Below are positions 1 through 8,637 of a stretch of DNA of 64,000 nt, in pieces. Source of the DNA: Pseudomonas serbica (GTDB lineage: Bacteria > Pseudomonadota > Gammaproteobacteria > Pseudomonadales > Pseudomonadaceae). Under the pieces are notes generated by a model. That model worked only from the letters and a program-made list of their open reading frames with translations. It searched no databases and was not told the DNA's origin. Position 1 is the stretch's first letter, and each line of letters begins with the position of its first letter. Position numbers and translations under genes: made by a program. Location: the NCBI RefSeq assembly GCF_028823535.1, contig NZ_JAQIYM010000004.1, forward strand, positions 1-64,000. Reading direction: 5' to 3'.

Positions 1-1334
1 ATGCCATTGCCGCCGCCGTGCAAGGCCTTGAAGTCGGCGTCGCCGGGGTTGAGGGTGTAGGTGTAGGTGCCGTTGGCGTTGAGCACCAGGGTGCCGTAGG
101 TACCGATGAAAGTGCCGGGGGTGATCGGGCCGCTGTTGGGGCCGGTCGCTACGCGGTCAGCGCCTTGCACGTCGTTGCCGAGGACGTTGCCTTCGAGGGT
201 GAGCAGGGTTTCCGAGGCGGTATTGGGGTGGGTGTCATCGATCGCCTTGGGAGCGTCGTCGGTGATGATGACGTCCAGGGTGCCGGTGGCGGTGTCGCCG
301 TTGCTGTCACCGGCCACCACAGTGAAATGTTCACTGAGTTGGGTGCCGTCGCCGGTGGAATGGTTTTCGCTGCCGTTGAGGGTGTAGCTGTAACTCACCA
401 CGCCGGTGGTCGGGTTGTAGCCAGTGATGGTCAAGGTGCTGCCCAAGGGCGTGGTGATCGACTGCGGAAAACCGTTGGCCACGCCAGCGCTGATCACGCT
501 GATCCCGCCGATGCTCAGGCTGGTCAGGCCGTCAGGTGCCGTGACGGTGAAGGTGCCGTTCTGGGTCAGCGCGTCGGGATTGCTCGCTGAACCCTCGGCC
601 AGGTTGGCTTCTTTGACGGTCAGTTCACCACCCGCCACTGACAGCCCATCGAGGGAAACCGGATTGTTCGCGGGGGGCGTGACGACGGGTGGAATGACTT
701 CGGTCGGCGCGACGACAGGCGGTACGACTTCAGGCGGCGTAACGTCAGGTGGTGTTACCAAGGGCGGTATTACCGCGACCGGCGGCGTAACCAGCGGTGC
801 AGAGGCGCTGTCGTCGGGGTTGCGATCGCCGTCGTGCCACTCCAGCGGAAATTCCGGAATGCCGTTGAACCCGGCGGTGGGGAAACCGATGGTCGGATCG
901 ACATGCCCTCCCACTTCCTCAAGCATGACGAAACTGTGGCCTCCTCCCAGTGCTCCCCCGGCAGGGCCGGTCGAACCCGGGCCGGCCGCCGTGGCTTCCG
1001 CGGTCTGGGTGGGGTCGTCACCAGCGGCAATGGCTTTTTGCAGTTGCTCGACATCGCTCAACTGCGCCTGGCTCGGGGTCGTCGCTTCAGCCGTTTCCAC
1101 GTGGGGCGAAGTCTGCGCCAGCAACTGGTCGGTCATTGGCAGGCTACTGCCGCGGCCCAGTGTCAACTCCTGGCCGTTCTGCAGATGCACCGCCACCGCC
1201 CCTTCGGCTCCGGTCACCAGTTGATCGCCGGCAAATAACCGATCCCCCTCGACCAACACTCGACGGGTGCCATCACCCGCTACCGCGAAGACCTGACCGA
1301 TAACCTTGCTGACGGTACCGATGAGCGTAGCCAT
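1..1334 (-). CDS. Giant LapA/MapA-type RTX adhesin, N-terminal part (truncated by window edge)
   Basis: This is the first ~444 residues of a very large surface adhesin that continues past the left edge. The start at 1334 (MATLIGTVSK) follows a GGAGG-like site by about 8 nt; an ATG 6 nt upstream sits too close. Residues 1-75 look like the LapA retention module (VGQVFAVAG..., VLVEGDRLFAGDQ, ADG-type turn) that plugs the TolC pore. A TAAG tetrapeptide at residues 115-118 matches the LapG periplasmic protease site. Residues about 181-222 are a Pro/Val/Thr linker with repeated VxPP units, followed by T1SS-143/VCBS-like beta-sandwich repeats. It is divergent from its probable T1SS genes. LapA and MapA cannot be told apart here: the repeats and the C-terminal secretion signal are outside the window. 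Confidence 0.85.
   Translation of the reverse strand, partial: MATLIGTVSKVIGQVFAVAGDGTRRVLVEGDRLFAGDQLVTGAEGAVAVHLQNGQELTLGRGSSLPMTDQLLAQTSPHVETAEATTPSQAQLSDVEQLQKAIAAGDDPTQTAEATAAGPGSTGPAGGALGGGHSFVMLEEVGGHVDPTIGFPTAGFNGIPEFPLEWHDGDRNPDDSASAPLVTPPVAVIPPLVTPPDVTPPEVVPPVVAPTEVIPPVVTPPANNPVSLDGLSVAGGELTVKEANLAEGSASNPDALTQNGTFTVTAPDGLTSLSIGGISVISAGVANGFPQSITTPLGSTLTITGYNPTTGVVSYSYTLNGSENHSTGDGTQLSEHFTVVAGDSNGDTATGTLDVIITDDAPKAIDDTHPNTASETLLTLEGNVLGNDVQGADRVATGPNSGPITPGTFIGTYGTLVLNANGTYTYTLNPGDADFKALHGGGNG
981..992 (-). other. Predicted LapG-type protease cleavage site (TAAG) in the adhesin
   Basis: Codons 115-118 of the adhesin read Thr-Ala-Ala-Gly. In LapA of P. fluorescens the c-di-GMP-controlled protease LapG cuts between the two alanines of this motif and releases the adhesin. 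The spacing from the N-terminus (about 115 residues) and the adjoining Gly-rich stretch resemble the known site. Cleavage itself is inferred. Confidence 0.75.
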
Positions 1335-1858
1335 GTGCATTCCCTCCGCTGCCAACGCTTTGTCGGCGCCTTGTCTGAATGCGGAGAACATGCACATGGC
1401 TCAAGCAGGTTACCTGGCGAATCGCGGCCGCTGTCCAAAACCTGGCTAACCCCTTTGCAATCAATGGCATTGGGCTACCTGTCGAAAACAACGTGATCCG
1501 CCAGCCTTGCGTAACAGTCCTGAATCACCTTGGTGACAAAAAACCGTCACCCCAGTCTGCGCCGCATCCCTCCCCTCCAGTACTTCTCCGCTCTTTCTCG
1601 ATAAGTGGATTTGAACTTTCCTCAACCCCTGATGTGCGCCACAAAGCACATAAATCAAGGGCTTCTGGAGAGAACAATGTGCTGGATTTTGCGGAGCGCA
1701 TAAGTTTTTTTTGGCATAACGATTATGAGAAAAACTTCTTAGCTTCGGCTGAAAATGTTCTTAGCTCTCTTGTTACAAGCATGAAACGGTTTTGCCTATA
1801 AATGTCGTCAAATAATTGGCGACGCATAAAGCACTATTAGGATTCAGGGAGATGGACC
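1335..1858. promoter_or_regulatory. Divergent intergenic region between adhesin and T1SS operon
   Basis: A 524-nt gap without a credible gene separates two divergent transcription units. The right half (about 1610-1850) is clearly more AT-rich than its surroundings, as expected of promoters. A TATAAA hexamer at 1797-1802 could be a -10 for the secretion operon, but no good -35 lies 17 nt upstream, so no promoter is called. The short ORFs here lack coding character. Confidence 0.45.
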
Positions 1859-3217
1859 ATGCGCCTTTTAAACCCCCTCTGCAGCGCGGTTTTGCTGGCA
1901 ATTGCCTGCAGTTCCCAAGCGCACGCCATGTCACTGACCGAAGCGATCCAGAGCACTATCGCGACCCACCCGGAACTCGCATCGCGGGTGGACAGCCGTC
2001 TGTCGGCTGATGAAGACGTGAAAGTCGCCAAGGGCGGTTTTTATCCATCGGTGGACCTCAATGCCGCCTACGGGCGCGGGTACAGCGACAACACCAACAC
2101 TCGGGCGCTGGGTAATCACCACACCGAAATCCTCAATTACACCCAGTCGGAATTGCGACTGCGGCAGATGCTCTTCGACGGGTTCAACACCGCCAACGAG
2201 GTCGAGCGCACCAAGGGCGTCGTCAACTCCCGGGCGTATTACGCCCAAGGCACCGCCCAGGACCTGGCCCTGCGCACCGCCGAGGTCTACCTCGAAGTGC
2301 TCAAGCGCCGCGAGCTGGTGACCCTGGCCAAGAACAATCTGCAAGCGCACTTGCGGGTCAACGATCAGATCGGCCTGCGCACTGAGCGTGGGGTGGGCAG
2401 CAACGCCGACGCCGACCAGTCCAGCGCTCGTCGGGCCTTGGCGGAAAACAACCTGGACACCGCCGAAGTCGATCTGGCCGACGCAGAGTCCAACTTCGCC
2501 GCCGTGGTCGGGCGCCTGCCGGATGAACTTGAAGCGCCGCCGTCGATCCGTGGCGAAGTCCCCGCCTCGCTGACGGATGCCCAGCAAAGCATGGTCGACA
2601 ACAACCCTTATCTGAAATCCGCCCAGGCCGACGTGCAATCGGCCGAGAGCCAGTACGAAGTTGCCAAGTCGCCGTTCTACCCGCGTTTCGACGCCGAAGC
2701 CGCGGTGGGCGCGAACAACAACATCGCCGGCGAAGAAGGCCATGACAATGAATGGCGGGTCGGTGTGGTGATGAATTACAACCTGTTCCGCGGCGGCAGC
2801 GACAAGGCGCGCCTGCAGTCCGATGCCCACAAGATCAATCAGGCAATGGACATCCGCAACAACGCCCTGCGCCAACTCAACGAAAACATCCACCTGGCCT
2901 GGAACGCCATGGTCAATGCCAAGAAACAAACGCCGACCGCCCGCGAGTACGCCGAGACCAGCCGACGCGTGCGCGTGGCGTATCAGGATCAGTTCGGCCT
3001 CGGCCAACGGACCCTGCTCGACCTGCTGGACAGCGAAAACGAGCTCTACAACGCCAACCGCCGCTACACCGAAGTCCGCTACACCGAGGAGTATTCGATG
3101 TACCGTGTGCTGGCGAACATGGGCCAGCTGCTGAGCAAGCAACGCGTGGTGCTGCCGGCCGACGCCATCGCCCAGGCTGAAGTGAAAAGCGAAGCTCGCC
3201 TGCCTGAATTGAAGTAG
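1859..3217 (+). CDS. TolC-family outer membrane channel of the adhesin type I secretion system (LapE/MapE-like)
   Basis: A 452-residue outer membrane efflux protein of the TolC family. A signal peptide spans residues 1-23 (ending SSQAHA), followed by MSLTEAIQSTIATHPEL, the usual first helix of T1SS TolC proteins. The long helical repeats (two OEP domains) fill residues 25-430. The start is preceded by AGGGAG. It is the first gene of a three-gene operon with the ABC transporter and HlyD adaptor downstream (start of the next gene 17 nt after its stop) and is divergent from the adhesin. In Lap systems this pore also holds the uncleaved adhesin at the surface through the retention module. LapE and MapE are not distinguished. 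Confidence 0.88.
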   Translation: MRLLNPLCSAVLLAIACSSQAHAMSLTEAIQSTIATHPELASRVDSRLSADEDVKVAKGGFYPSVDLNAAYGRGYSDNTNTRALGNHHTEILNYTQSELRLRQMLFDGFNTANEVERTKGVVNSRAYYAQGTAQDLALRTAEVYLEVLKRRELVTLAKNNLQAHLRVNDQIGLRTERGVGSNADADQSSARRALAENNLDTAEVDLADAESNFAAVVGRLPDELEAPPSIRGEVPASLTDAQQSMVDNNPYLKSAQADVQSAESQYEVAKSPFYPRFDAEAAVGANNNIAGEEGHDNEWRVGVVMNYNLFRGGSDKARLQSDAHKINQAMDIRNNALRQLNENIHLAWNAMVNAKKQTPTAREYAETSRRVRVAYQDQFGLGQRTLLDLLDSENELYNANRRYTEVRYTEEYSMYRVLANMGQLLSKQRVVLPADAIAQAEVKSEARLPELK

Positions 3218-3234
3218 TGCCTGGAGCGATCAAT

Positions 3235-5394
3235 GTGACCAGCATGGAAACCGCCAACACCGGTGTCGATCCACGCCTGAGCTTCGATGACCCGCTTCTG
3301 GACGGTCTGTTGATCCTCTGCAAACTCCACGGCGCGACGGTCAGTCGCGCCAGCCTCAGTGCCGGGCTGCCTATGGCACACCAACGCCTGAGCCTGGACC
3401 TGCTGCCCCGTGCAGCGGCCCGGGCGGGATTGCAGGCGCGCCTGCTGCGCCGTGACCTGAAAGACATCAGCGCGCTCAATCTGCCGGTGCTGCTGCTGCT
3501 CAACAACGGCCGTACCACCGTGCTGCGCCGCTATGGCGACGATGGCCGGATCCTGGTCCTGCCCAGTGAAGCCGATGGCGGCGAGCAATGGACCACCCCA
3601 CAAGAGCTGGCCGAACACTACAGTGGCCAGGCGCTGTTCGCCCGCCCCCGGCATGAACTCGAAGACCTTCGTTCCCCCCTGGTGCCGCGGGTAGAGGCCT
3701 GGTTTCGCGACACTTTGAAACTGTCGAAATGGTTGTACAGCGATGCAATCCTGGCGAGTTTCCTGATCAACCTGCTGGGGCTGATGGTGCCGCTGTTCGT
3801 GATGCAGACCTACGACCGCGTGGTGCCGAACCAGGCCACCTCGACCCTGTGGGTGCTGTCCATCGGCCTGCTGATCGGCACCGGCTTCGAACTGGTGCTG
3901 CGGGTGGTACGCGCGCATTTGCTGGACACTGCCGGCAAGAAGACTGATGTAATTCTCTCGGCGACCCTGTTCGAACGCATCACCGGCATGGCGATGAAAG
4001 CCAAGCCTGCGACCATCGGTGGCTTCGCCCAGAGCATCCACGACTTCCAGGGCTTGCGCGAGTTCCTCACCGCCGTGACCCTCACCAGCCTGATCGACCT
4101 GCCCTTCGCCGTGCTGATGCTGGTGGTGATCGGCCTGCTGGGTGGCTGGCTGGTGGTGATTCCGGTCCTGGCGTTTCCGATCACGATCATTTTCGCCATG
4201 ATCATCCAGGCGCGCTTGCGCGACACCGTGCAGAAAAGCCTGAGCCTGGGCGCCGAACGCCAGGCCCTGCTGATCGAAACCCTCGGCGGCCTGGAAACCC
4301 TCAAGGCCTGCAGCGCCGAAAGCGAGCGCCAGCACAAGTGGGAAAGCACCCACGGCGCACTCACCCGCCTCGACAGCCATGCACGCAACCTCTCGGCGCT
4401 GGCCACCAATGGCACGCTGTTCATCCAGCAGTTTTCCGGTATGGCGACCATCGTTGCCGGGGTCTACAGCATCATTGCCGGCAACCTCAGCGTTGGTGCG
4501 CTGGTGGCGACCTACATGCTCGGCAGCCGCGTGCTCGCACCGCTGGGGCAGATTGCCGGCCTGATCACGCGCTACCAGCAAGCGCAGCTGACCATGAAAA
4601 GCACCGACGCGCTGATGTCCCTGCCCCAGGAGCGCGATGCCAGGCAACGGCCGCTGGAGCGCACCCAACTGCAAGGCGCCCTGGATGTGGTGGGCGTGAC
4701 CTTTCACTACAACGGCCAGAACGCCCCGGCGCTGGCCAATGTCAGCTTCAGCGTGAAACCCGGCGAACGGATCGGCATCATCGGCCGCAGCGGTTCGGGC
4801 AAAAGCACCTTGGGACGCCTGGTGATGGGGTTCTACGAACCGGCGCAAGGCCAATTGCTGCTCGATGGCCTGGACCTGCGGCAACTGGATGTCGCGGACC
4901 TGCGCCATCAGATTGGCTACGTCGCCCATGACCTGCCGCTGCTGGCCGGCAGCCTGCGCGACAACCTGACCCTGGGGGCGCGCTACATCAGTGACGCACG
5001 CATGCTCGAAGTGGCCGAACTGACCGGTGTCACCGAATTGGCCCGGCAACACCCACAAGGCTTCGACCGCCCTGTGGGCGAGCGCGGGCAACTGCTGTCC
5101 GGTGGTCAACGCCAGGCCGTGTTGCTGGCCCGGGCGTTGTTGCTCGACCCGCCGATCATGCTGCTCGACGAGCCCACCAGCGCCATGGACAACAGCAGCG
5201 AAGACGCCTTGCGGCAAAAACTCCACACCTGGGTCCAGGGCAAGACCGTGTTGCTGGTGACCCACCGCACCTCGATGCTCAGCCTGGTCGATCGCCTGGT
5301 GGTGCTGGACAACGGGCGGATCGTCGCCGACGGCCCGAAAGAAGCGGTCATCGATGCACTGCGCAAGGGCCGTGTCGGCTCTGCGGCCGTCTAG
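3235..5394 (+). CDS. Type I secretion ABC transporter, permease-ATPase (LapB/MapB-like)
   Basis: About 719 residues: an N-terminal C39-like domain (1-130), a six-helix exporter membrane domain (about 150-440) and a C-terminal ATPase with Walker A (GRSGSGKS, near 515), signature LSGGQ (near 620) and Walker B LLDEPTSAMD (near 640). The N-terminal domain lacks the QxxxDC catalytic signature of C39 peptidases, so it is probably a degenerate docking domain, as in other RTX exporters. I place the start at a GTG at 3235, 8 nt after GGAG; the frame is open from an earlier GTG at 3217 and has an ATG at 3244. It energises adhesin export with its two neighbours. The HlyD gene follows 9 nt later. Confidence 0.88.
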   Translation: MTSMETANTGVDPRLSFDDPLLDGLLILCKLHGATVSRASLSAGLPMAHQRLSLDLLPRAAARAGLQARLLRRDLKDISALNLPVLLLLNNGRTTVLRRYGDDGRILVLPSEADGGEQWTTPQELAEHYSGQALFARPRHELEDLRSPLVPRVEAWFRDTLKLSKWLYSDAILASFLINLLGLMVPLFVMQTYDRVVPNQATSTLWVLSIGLLIGTGFELVLRVVRAHLLDTAGKKTDVILSATLFERITGMAMKAKPATIGGFAQSIHDFQGLREFLTAVTLTSLIDLPFAVLMLVVIGLLGGWLVVIPVLAFPITIIFAMIIQARLRDTVQKSLSLGAERQALLIETLGGLETLKACSAESERQHKWESTHGALTRLDSHARNLSALATNGTLFIQQFSGMATIVAGVYSIIAGNLSVGALVATYMLGSRVLAPLGQIAGLITRYQQAQLTMKSTDALMSLPQERDARQRPLERTQLQGALDVVGVTFHYNGQNAPALANVSFSVKPGERIGIIGRSGSGKSTLGRLVMGFYEPAQGQLLLDGLDLRQLDVADLRHQIGYVAHDLPLLAGSLRDNLTLGARYISDARMLEVAELTGVTELARQHPQGFDRPVGERGQLLSGGQRQAVLLARALLLDPPIMLLDEPTSAMDNSSEDALRQKLHTWVQGKTVLLVTHRTSMLSLVDRLVVLDNGRIVADGPKEAVIDALRKGRVGSAAV

Positions 5395-5403
5395 GAGTTG
5401 CCT

Positions 5404-6768
5404 ATGTCCGCTTCATCGGATGCTTCCAAAGCACGTGGCTACTTCGACAGCTTCAGCAAAAGTGCCGAAGCCGAGTTCATGCCGGAAACGGCCGGCGCCG
5501 CGTTGCAGGACTCGCCACGCTGGTCGCGGATCACCGTGTGGCTGGCCGCTGCGCTGCTGATCAGCGCGCTGGCTTGGGCCAAGTTCGCGGTGCTGCAGGA
5601 AGTCACCATGGGCGAAGGCAAGGCGATTCCGTCGAGCAAGGTTCAGGTCATCCAGAACCTTGAGGGCGGCATCGTCACCGAGATCTTCGTGCGTGAAGGA
5701 CAGATGGTGAACAAGGGCGACACCTTGCTGCGCCTGGATGACACCCGCTACCTGTCGAACAAGGGCGAAAGCGAGGTCGATCGTTACGCCCTGACCGCGC
5801 AGGTCGAACGCCTGTCGGCCGAAGCCGAAGGCCGGCCGTTCAAGCTGTCGGATGAAGTGATCGCCAAGGCGCCACAAGTCGCCGAAGACGAACGCTCACT
5901 GTATGAACAACGACAACGTCGACTGGCCAGCGAACAACGCACGCTGACCGAACAACTGCGGCAAAAAACCCAGGAACTGGCGGAGTTTCGCTCCAAAGCC
6001 GGGCAATATGGCTCCAGCCTGGCGCTGGTCAACCAGGAGATGGCCATGTCCGAACCCCTGGTCAAGACCGGCGCCGTATCGCCGGTCGAGATCCTGCGGC
6101 TCAAACGCAGTGCGGTGGAAATCCGTGGTTCGCTGAACGCCACCACCCTGGCCATTCCCCGGGCGGAATCGGCGATTGCGGAGATCCGCAGCAAGATCGA
6201 CGAATCCGAACAGTCGTTCCGCTCGGACGCGGCCAAAGAGCTGAACGAGAAACGCACCGACCTGTCGAAAATCACGGCGACGAGCATTGCCATCGACGAC
6301 CGCGTGACCCGTACCACCGTGGTTTCGCCGGTCAAGGGCATCATCAAGTTGTTGAAGGTCAACACCATCGGCGGCGTTGTCCAGCCGGGCAGTGACATGG
6401 TGGAAATCGTGCCGCTGGAAGACAACCTGCTGATCGAGGCCAAGGTCCGGCCACAGGACGTGGCGTTCCTGCATCCGGGCCAGAAAGCCATGGTCAAGTT
6501 CAGTGCCTATGACTACACCATCTATGGCGGCTTGAGCGCCAAGCTGGAACTGATCGGCGCCGACACCATCACCGACGACAAGGGCAACAGCTTCTACCTG
6601 ATCCAGGTGCGCACCGACAAAAACCACCTGGGCGGGGATGTGAAACCGCTGCTGATCATTCCGGGGATGGTGGCGACGGTGGACATCATTACCGGGGAGA
6701 AGACGGTACTGGATTATCTGCTTAAACCGGTGTTGAAAGCGCGGACCGAGGCGATGCGGGAGCGTTAG
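5404..6768 (+). CDS. HlyD-family T1SS membrane fusion protein (LapC/MapC-like)
   Basis: A 454-residue periplasmic adaptor linking the inner-membrane ABC transporter to the TolC channel. One membrane anchor lies near residues 40-60 (ITVWLAAALLISALAWAKF). It is followed by a lipoyl-like half motif (VIQNLEGGIVTEIFVREGQMV), a long coiled coil (about 110-300) and the returning beta-barrel with the HlyD-type ending. The ATG at 5404 sits 6 nt after AGGAG; an in-frame TTG at 5398 is too close to that site. It is the last gene of the secretion operon; a REPIN follows within 40 nt. LapD and LapG, the usual control proteins, are not found on this side of the adhesin. Confidence 0.88.
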   Translation: MSASSDASKARGYFDSFSKSAEAEFMPETAGAALQDSPRWSRITVWLAAALLISALAWAKFAVLQEVTMGEGKAIPSSKVQVIQNLEGGIVTEIFVREGQMVNKGDTLLRLDDTRYLSNKGESEVDRYALTAQVERLSAEAEGRPFKLSDEVIAKAPQVAEDERSLYEQRQRRLASEQRTLTEQLRQKTQELAEFRSKAGQYGSSLALVNQEMAMSEPLVKTGAVSPVEILRLKRSAVEIRGSLNATTLAIPRAESAIAEIRSKIDESEQSFRSDAAKELNEKRTDLSKITATSIAIDDRVTRTTVVSPVKGIIKLLKVNTIGGVVQPGSDMVEIVPLEDNLLIEAKVRPQDVAFLHPGQKAMVKFSAYDYTIYGGLSAKLELIGADTITDDKGNSFYLIQVRTDKNHLGGDVKPLLIIPGMVATVDIITGEKTVLDYLLKPVLKARTEAMRER

Positions 6769-6802
6769 TGTTTACCCGGGTTTGGTGGTGATTGATCTGG
6801 CC

Positions 6803-6896
6803 CCTTCGCGAGCAGGCTCGCTCCCACAGGTTTTGTGGTGGTCGCAGATTTTGTGCACGACACGGACACTGTGGGAGCGAGCCTGCTCGCGATGAG
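6803..6896. repeat. REPIN: inverted pair of GTGGGAGCGAGCCTGCTCGC-type REPs
   Basis: Two REP sequences in opposite orientation (about 6803-6828 and 6870-6896) each contain the hairpin core GAGCGAGCCTGCTCGC. The copy between the secretion operon and convergent tapT may double as a transcript end. Sister copies occur at 11599, 35345 and 42310. Confidence 0.9.
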
Positions 6897-6913
6897 GCCA
6901 TCAAGACCACCGA

Positions 6914-7519
6914 TCATTTTTCAGAATGATTACGCTGGTAAGTCTCCTCCCCCATCGCCGCAATCTGCCCCTCGATCAACGCCTCGAACGGCCTGAGCAA
7001 CGGCGTAAAGGTGGTCGGTGCTTCGAGGGTTTCCAGCGCCTGTACGATCGCCTCCACCGTCGACAGTGCGCCGGGCCCCGGCGCCTTGCGCAATCGATAA
7101 CGGGAGACCCCGCCTTGCGCCAGCGTCACTCTGGGCAATGCTGCCAGCAGCGGATTCAGGTGCAGCATCTTGCGCGCCTTGCGCCAGGTGCCGTCCGGTA
7201 CGACCAGCAACAGCGGCTCCTCGGTAACGGTACAGGCCTGCATCGGTTGTGCATCCTCCCCGGGAAACAGCAAGCGCGCCCGATAGCCCGACTGATTCAA
7301 CAAACCTGGCAGGTCCTCGAACACCTCACCGACGATCAACTCGGCATTGTTCAACCCAAGCGCCGCCAACCGCGCGGTGTTCAGGGCATGGTTCACTTCG
7401 CTGGGGTGTTGCAACAGCAACACCCGGGTGCGGCTGTCGAGACTGGGGATCAGCGGGCACAGGCAGTGGCTTTGCGGGCGCAGGCAGCGGGGGCATTGAA
7501 TTCTCGGCATCGTCTTCAC
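6914..7519 (-). CDS. tapT: tRNA-uridine aminocarboxypropyltransferase (DTW-domain protein, TapT)
   Basis: A 201-residue DTW-domain protein. Enzymes of this family (E. coli TapT/YfiP) transfer the aminocarboxypropyl group of SAM to uridine 47 of tRNA, giving acp3U. The N-terminus has a four-cysteine zinc-type motif (CPRCLRPQSHCLC), the middle the family signature (VPDGTWRKARKM) and a later SRYRLRKAP stretch. The start used is a GTG whose GTGA overlaps the stop of gbuR by 4 nt; an ATG three codons on is equally possible. The overlap suggests co-transcription with gbuR, although no functional link is evident. Confidence 0.85.
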   Translation of the reverse strand: MKTMPRIQCPRCLRPQSHCLCPLIPSLDSRTRVLLLQHPSEVNHALNTARLAALGLNNAELIVGEVFEDLPGLLNQSGYRARLLFPGEDAQPMQACTVTEEPLLLVVPDGTWRKARKMLHLNPLLAALPRVTLAQGGVSRYRLRKAPGPGALSTVEAIVQALETLEAPTTFTPLLRPFEALIEGQIAAMGEETYQRNHSEK

Positions 7520-8409
7520 GCCTGATTGAGTTGTGCTTTGAGCAGATCGCGAAAAGTCTGGATCAGTGGTTCACGGCTGCGGCCACGGCGCACGATCATC
7601 GAGAACGGCGCCTGATAACCGAAGGTGGCCGGCAACAGCACGCGCAAGTCGCCCTTGTCGGCCCACGCCTGGGCGTAATGTTCCGGCAAGTAACCGATGT
7701 AGGCGCCGGACAGCACCAGAATCAGCTGCGCCTCCATGCTCTCAACGGTCGCGGCACTGTGCTTGAAGCCATGACGGGCCAGTTCGGCCTGGCTCCAGTA
7801 GCCTCGACCGACCATGCGTTGCTGGGTGATGACTTGCTCGGGAATGCGCCGCTCATTGAATAGCGGATGCCGGGTGCTGCAATACAACCAGTGCTGTTCG
7901 CGATACAGCGGCATGTACACCAGTCCACTCATGCGTGTGGAAAACGCGCCGATGGCCAGGTCGAGGCGATTGTCCTGCACGCCCAGTTGCAGTTCGTAGG
8001 GGCTCATCACCGACAGGTGCAGGTGCACCGCCGGATGCTCCTGGCTGTAGGCGCCGATGGCTTCGGCGAACGGCAGAGCCTTGTCGCTGACCGTGGAGTC
8101 GATCACTCCCAGGTTCAGCGTGCCGCGCAATTCGCCCTTGAGCGCGGCGGCATATTGTTCGAAACCTTCGAGCTCGGCTAACAGACGCAGGGTTTCCTGG
8201 TGAAACAGCTCACCCTTGCTGGTCAGGCTGAACCCGCCACGGCCGCGATGGCAAAGGACCAGGCCCAGGGCGGATTCGAGCTGGCTCATGTAGGTACTGA
8301 TGGCCGACGTCGAGAGGTTGAGCTCTTGCTGGGCGTTGGCGAAGCCCTGATGACGCACCACGCTGACGAAAATGCGCAGCAGTTTGAGGTCGGGTAAAGC
8401 GTTGGCCAT
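7516..8409 (-). CDS. gbuR: LysR-type regulator, GbuR-like
   Basis: A 297-residue LysR-family regulator: winged helix-turn-helix at residues 1-65 (FVSVVRHQGFANAQQELNLSTSAISTYMSQLE) and a periplasmic-binding-like effector domain after residue 90. It is divergent from gbuA, as PA1422 (gbuR) is from gbuA in P. aeruginosa, where it activates guanidinobutyrase in response to 4-guanidinobutyrate. A strong dyad in the shared intergenic region (8491-8514) is the likely operator. The assignment rests on family plus gene order. Confidence 0.85.
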   Translation of the reverse strand: MANALPDLKLLRIFVSVVRHQGFANAQQELNLSTSAISTYMSQLESALGLVLCHRGRGGFSLTSKGELFHQETLRLLAELEGFEQYAAALKGELRGTLNLGVIDSTVSDKALPFAEAIGAYSQEHPAVHLHLSVMSPYELQLGVQDNRLDLAIGAFSTRMSGLVYMPLYREQHWLYCSTRHPLFNERRIPEQVITQQRMVGRGYWSQAELARHGFKHSAATVESMEAQLILVLSGAYIGYLPEHYAQAWADKGDLRVLLPATFGYQAPFSMIVRRGRSREPLIQTFRDLLKAQLNQA

Positions 8410-8433
8410 GGTGGCTCCGTAACCAGTCAGGAT

Positions 8434-8462
8434 GCATTCCCACGCGGAGCGTGGGAACGATC
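8434..8462. repeat. Short palindromic repeat (GCATTCCCACGC...GCGTGGGAACG)
   Basis: A small hairpin sequence, GCATTCCCACGCGGAGCGTG then GGAACG, just upstream of gbuR. The same family recurs at 39421-39495. Such 'CGTTCCCACGCTC' repeats are dispersed in pseudomonad genomes. Confidence 0.7.
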
Positions 8463-8490
8463 GGTGAGAAGTCTATCGCTGCTCCCGCCA

Positions 8491-8514
8491 TTAGTTTAGA
8501 AAAATCTGAACTAA
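8491..8514. promoter_or_regulatory. Candidate GbuR operator (24-bp dyad) in the gbuR-gbuA intergenic region
   Basis: The arms TTAGTTTAGA and TCTGAACTAA are inverted copies matching at 9 of 10 positions around AAAA. The dyad contains LysR-type T-N11-A spacing and lies between the divergent gbuR and gbuA starts. Binding by GbuR is inferred from position and symmetry. Confidence 0.6.
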
Positions 8515-8637
8515 GTATTTGCCCGTAGCGATTCTTCCCGGCCACTACATTTCGCAGAATCGCCGCCACAAGGTTCGCCCGTGCTTGCGTGAACGGCGAA
8601 ACCCAATAAATAAAACAACGACGATGAGGCCCTACCC

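Noticed and set aside
18..1238. Several plus-strand open frames over the adhesin N-terminus
   Set aside because: The minus-strand frame has the retention module, TAAG site and repeats; the plus frames are composition artefacts.
1770..1802. Sigma-70 promoter with TATAAA at 1797
   Set aside because: The nearest TTGTTA is 21 nt away, outside the usual 16-18 nt spacing.
3235..3630. Active C39 peptidase domain in the T1SS ABC protein
   Set aside because: The QxxxDC signature is missing; the one Cys (LLILCKLHG) lacks its usual context, so a degenerate docking domain is more likely.
3079..5265. 728-codon open frame opposite the T1SS ABC transporter gene
   Set aside because: His/Gln-rich shadow of the real gene, with no recognisable family.
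8410..8637. Guanidine (ykkC-type) riboswitch upstream of gbuA
   Set aside because: None of the conserved ykkC sequence segments is visible, and the leader is short; the dyad at 8491 explains control better.
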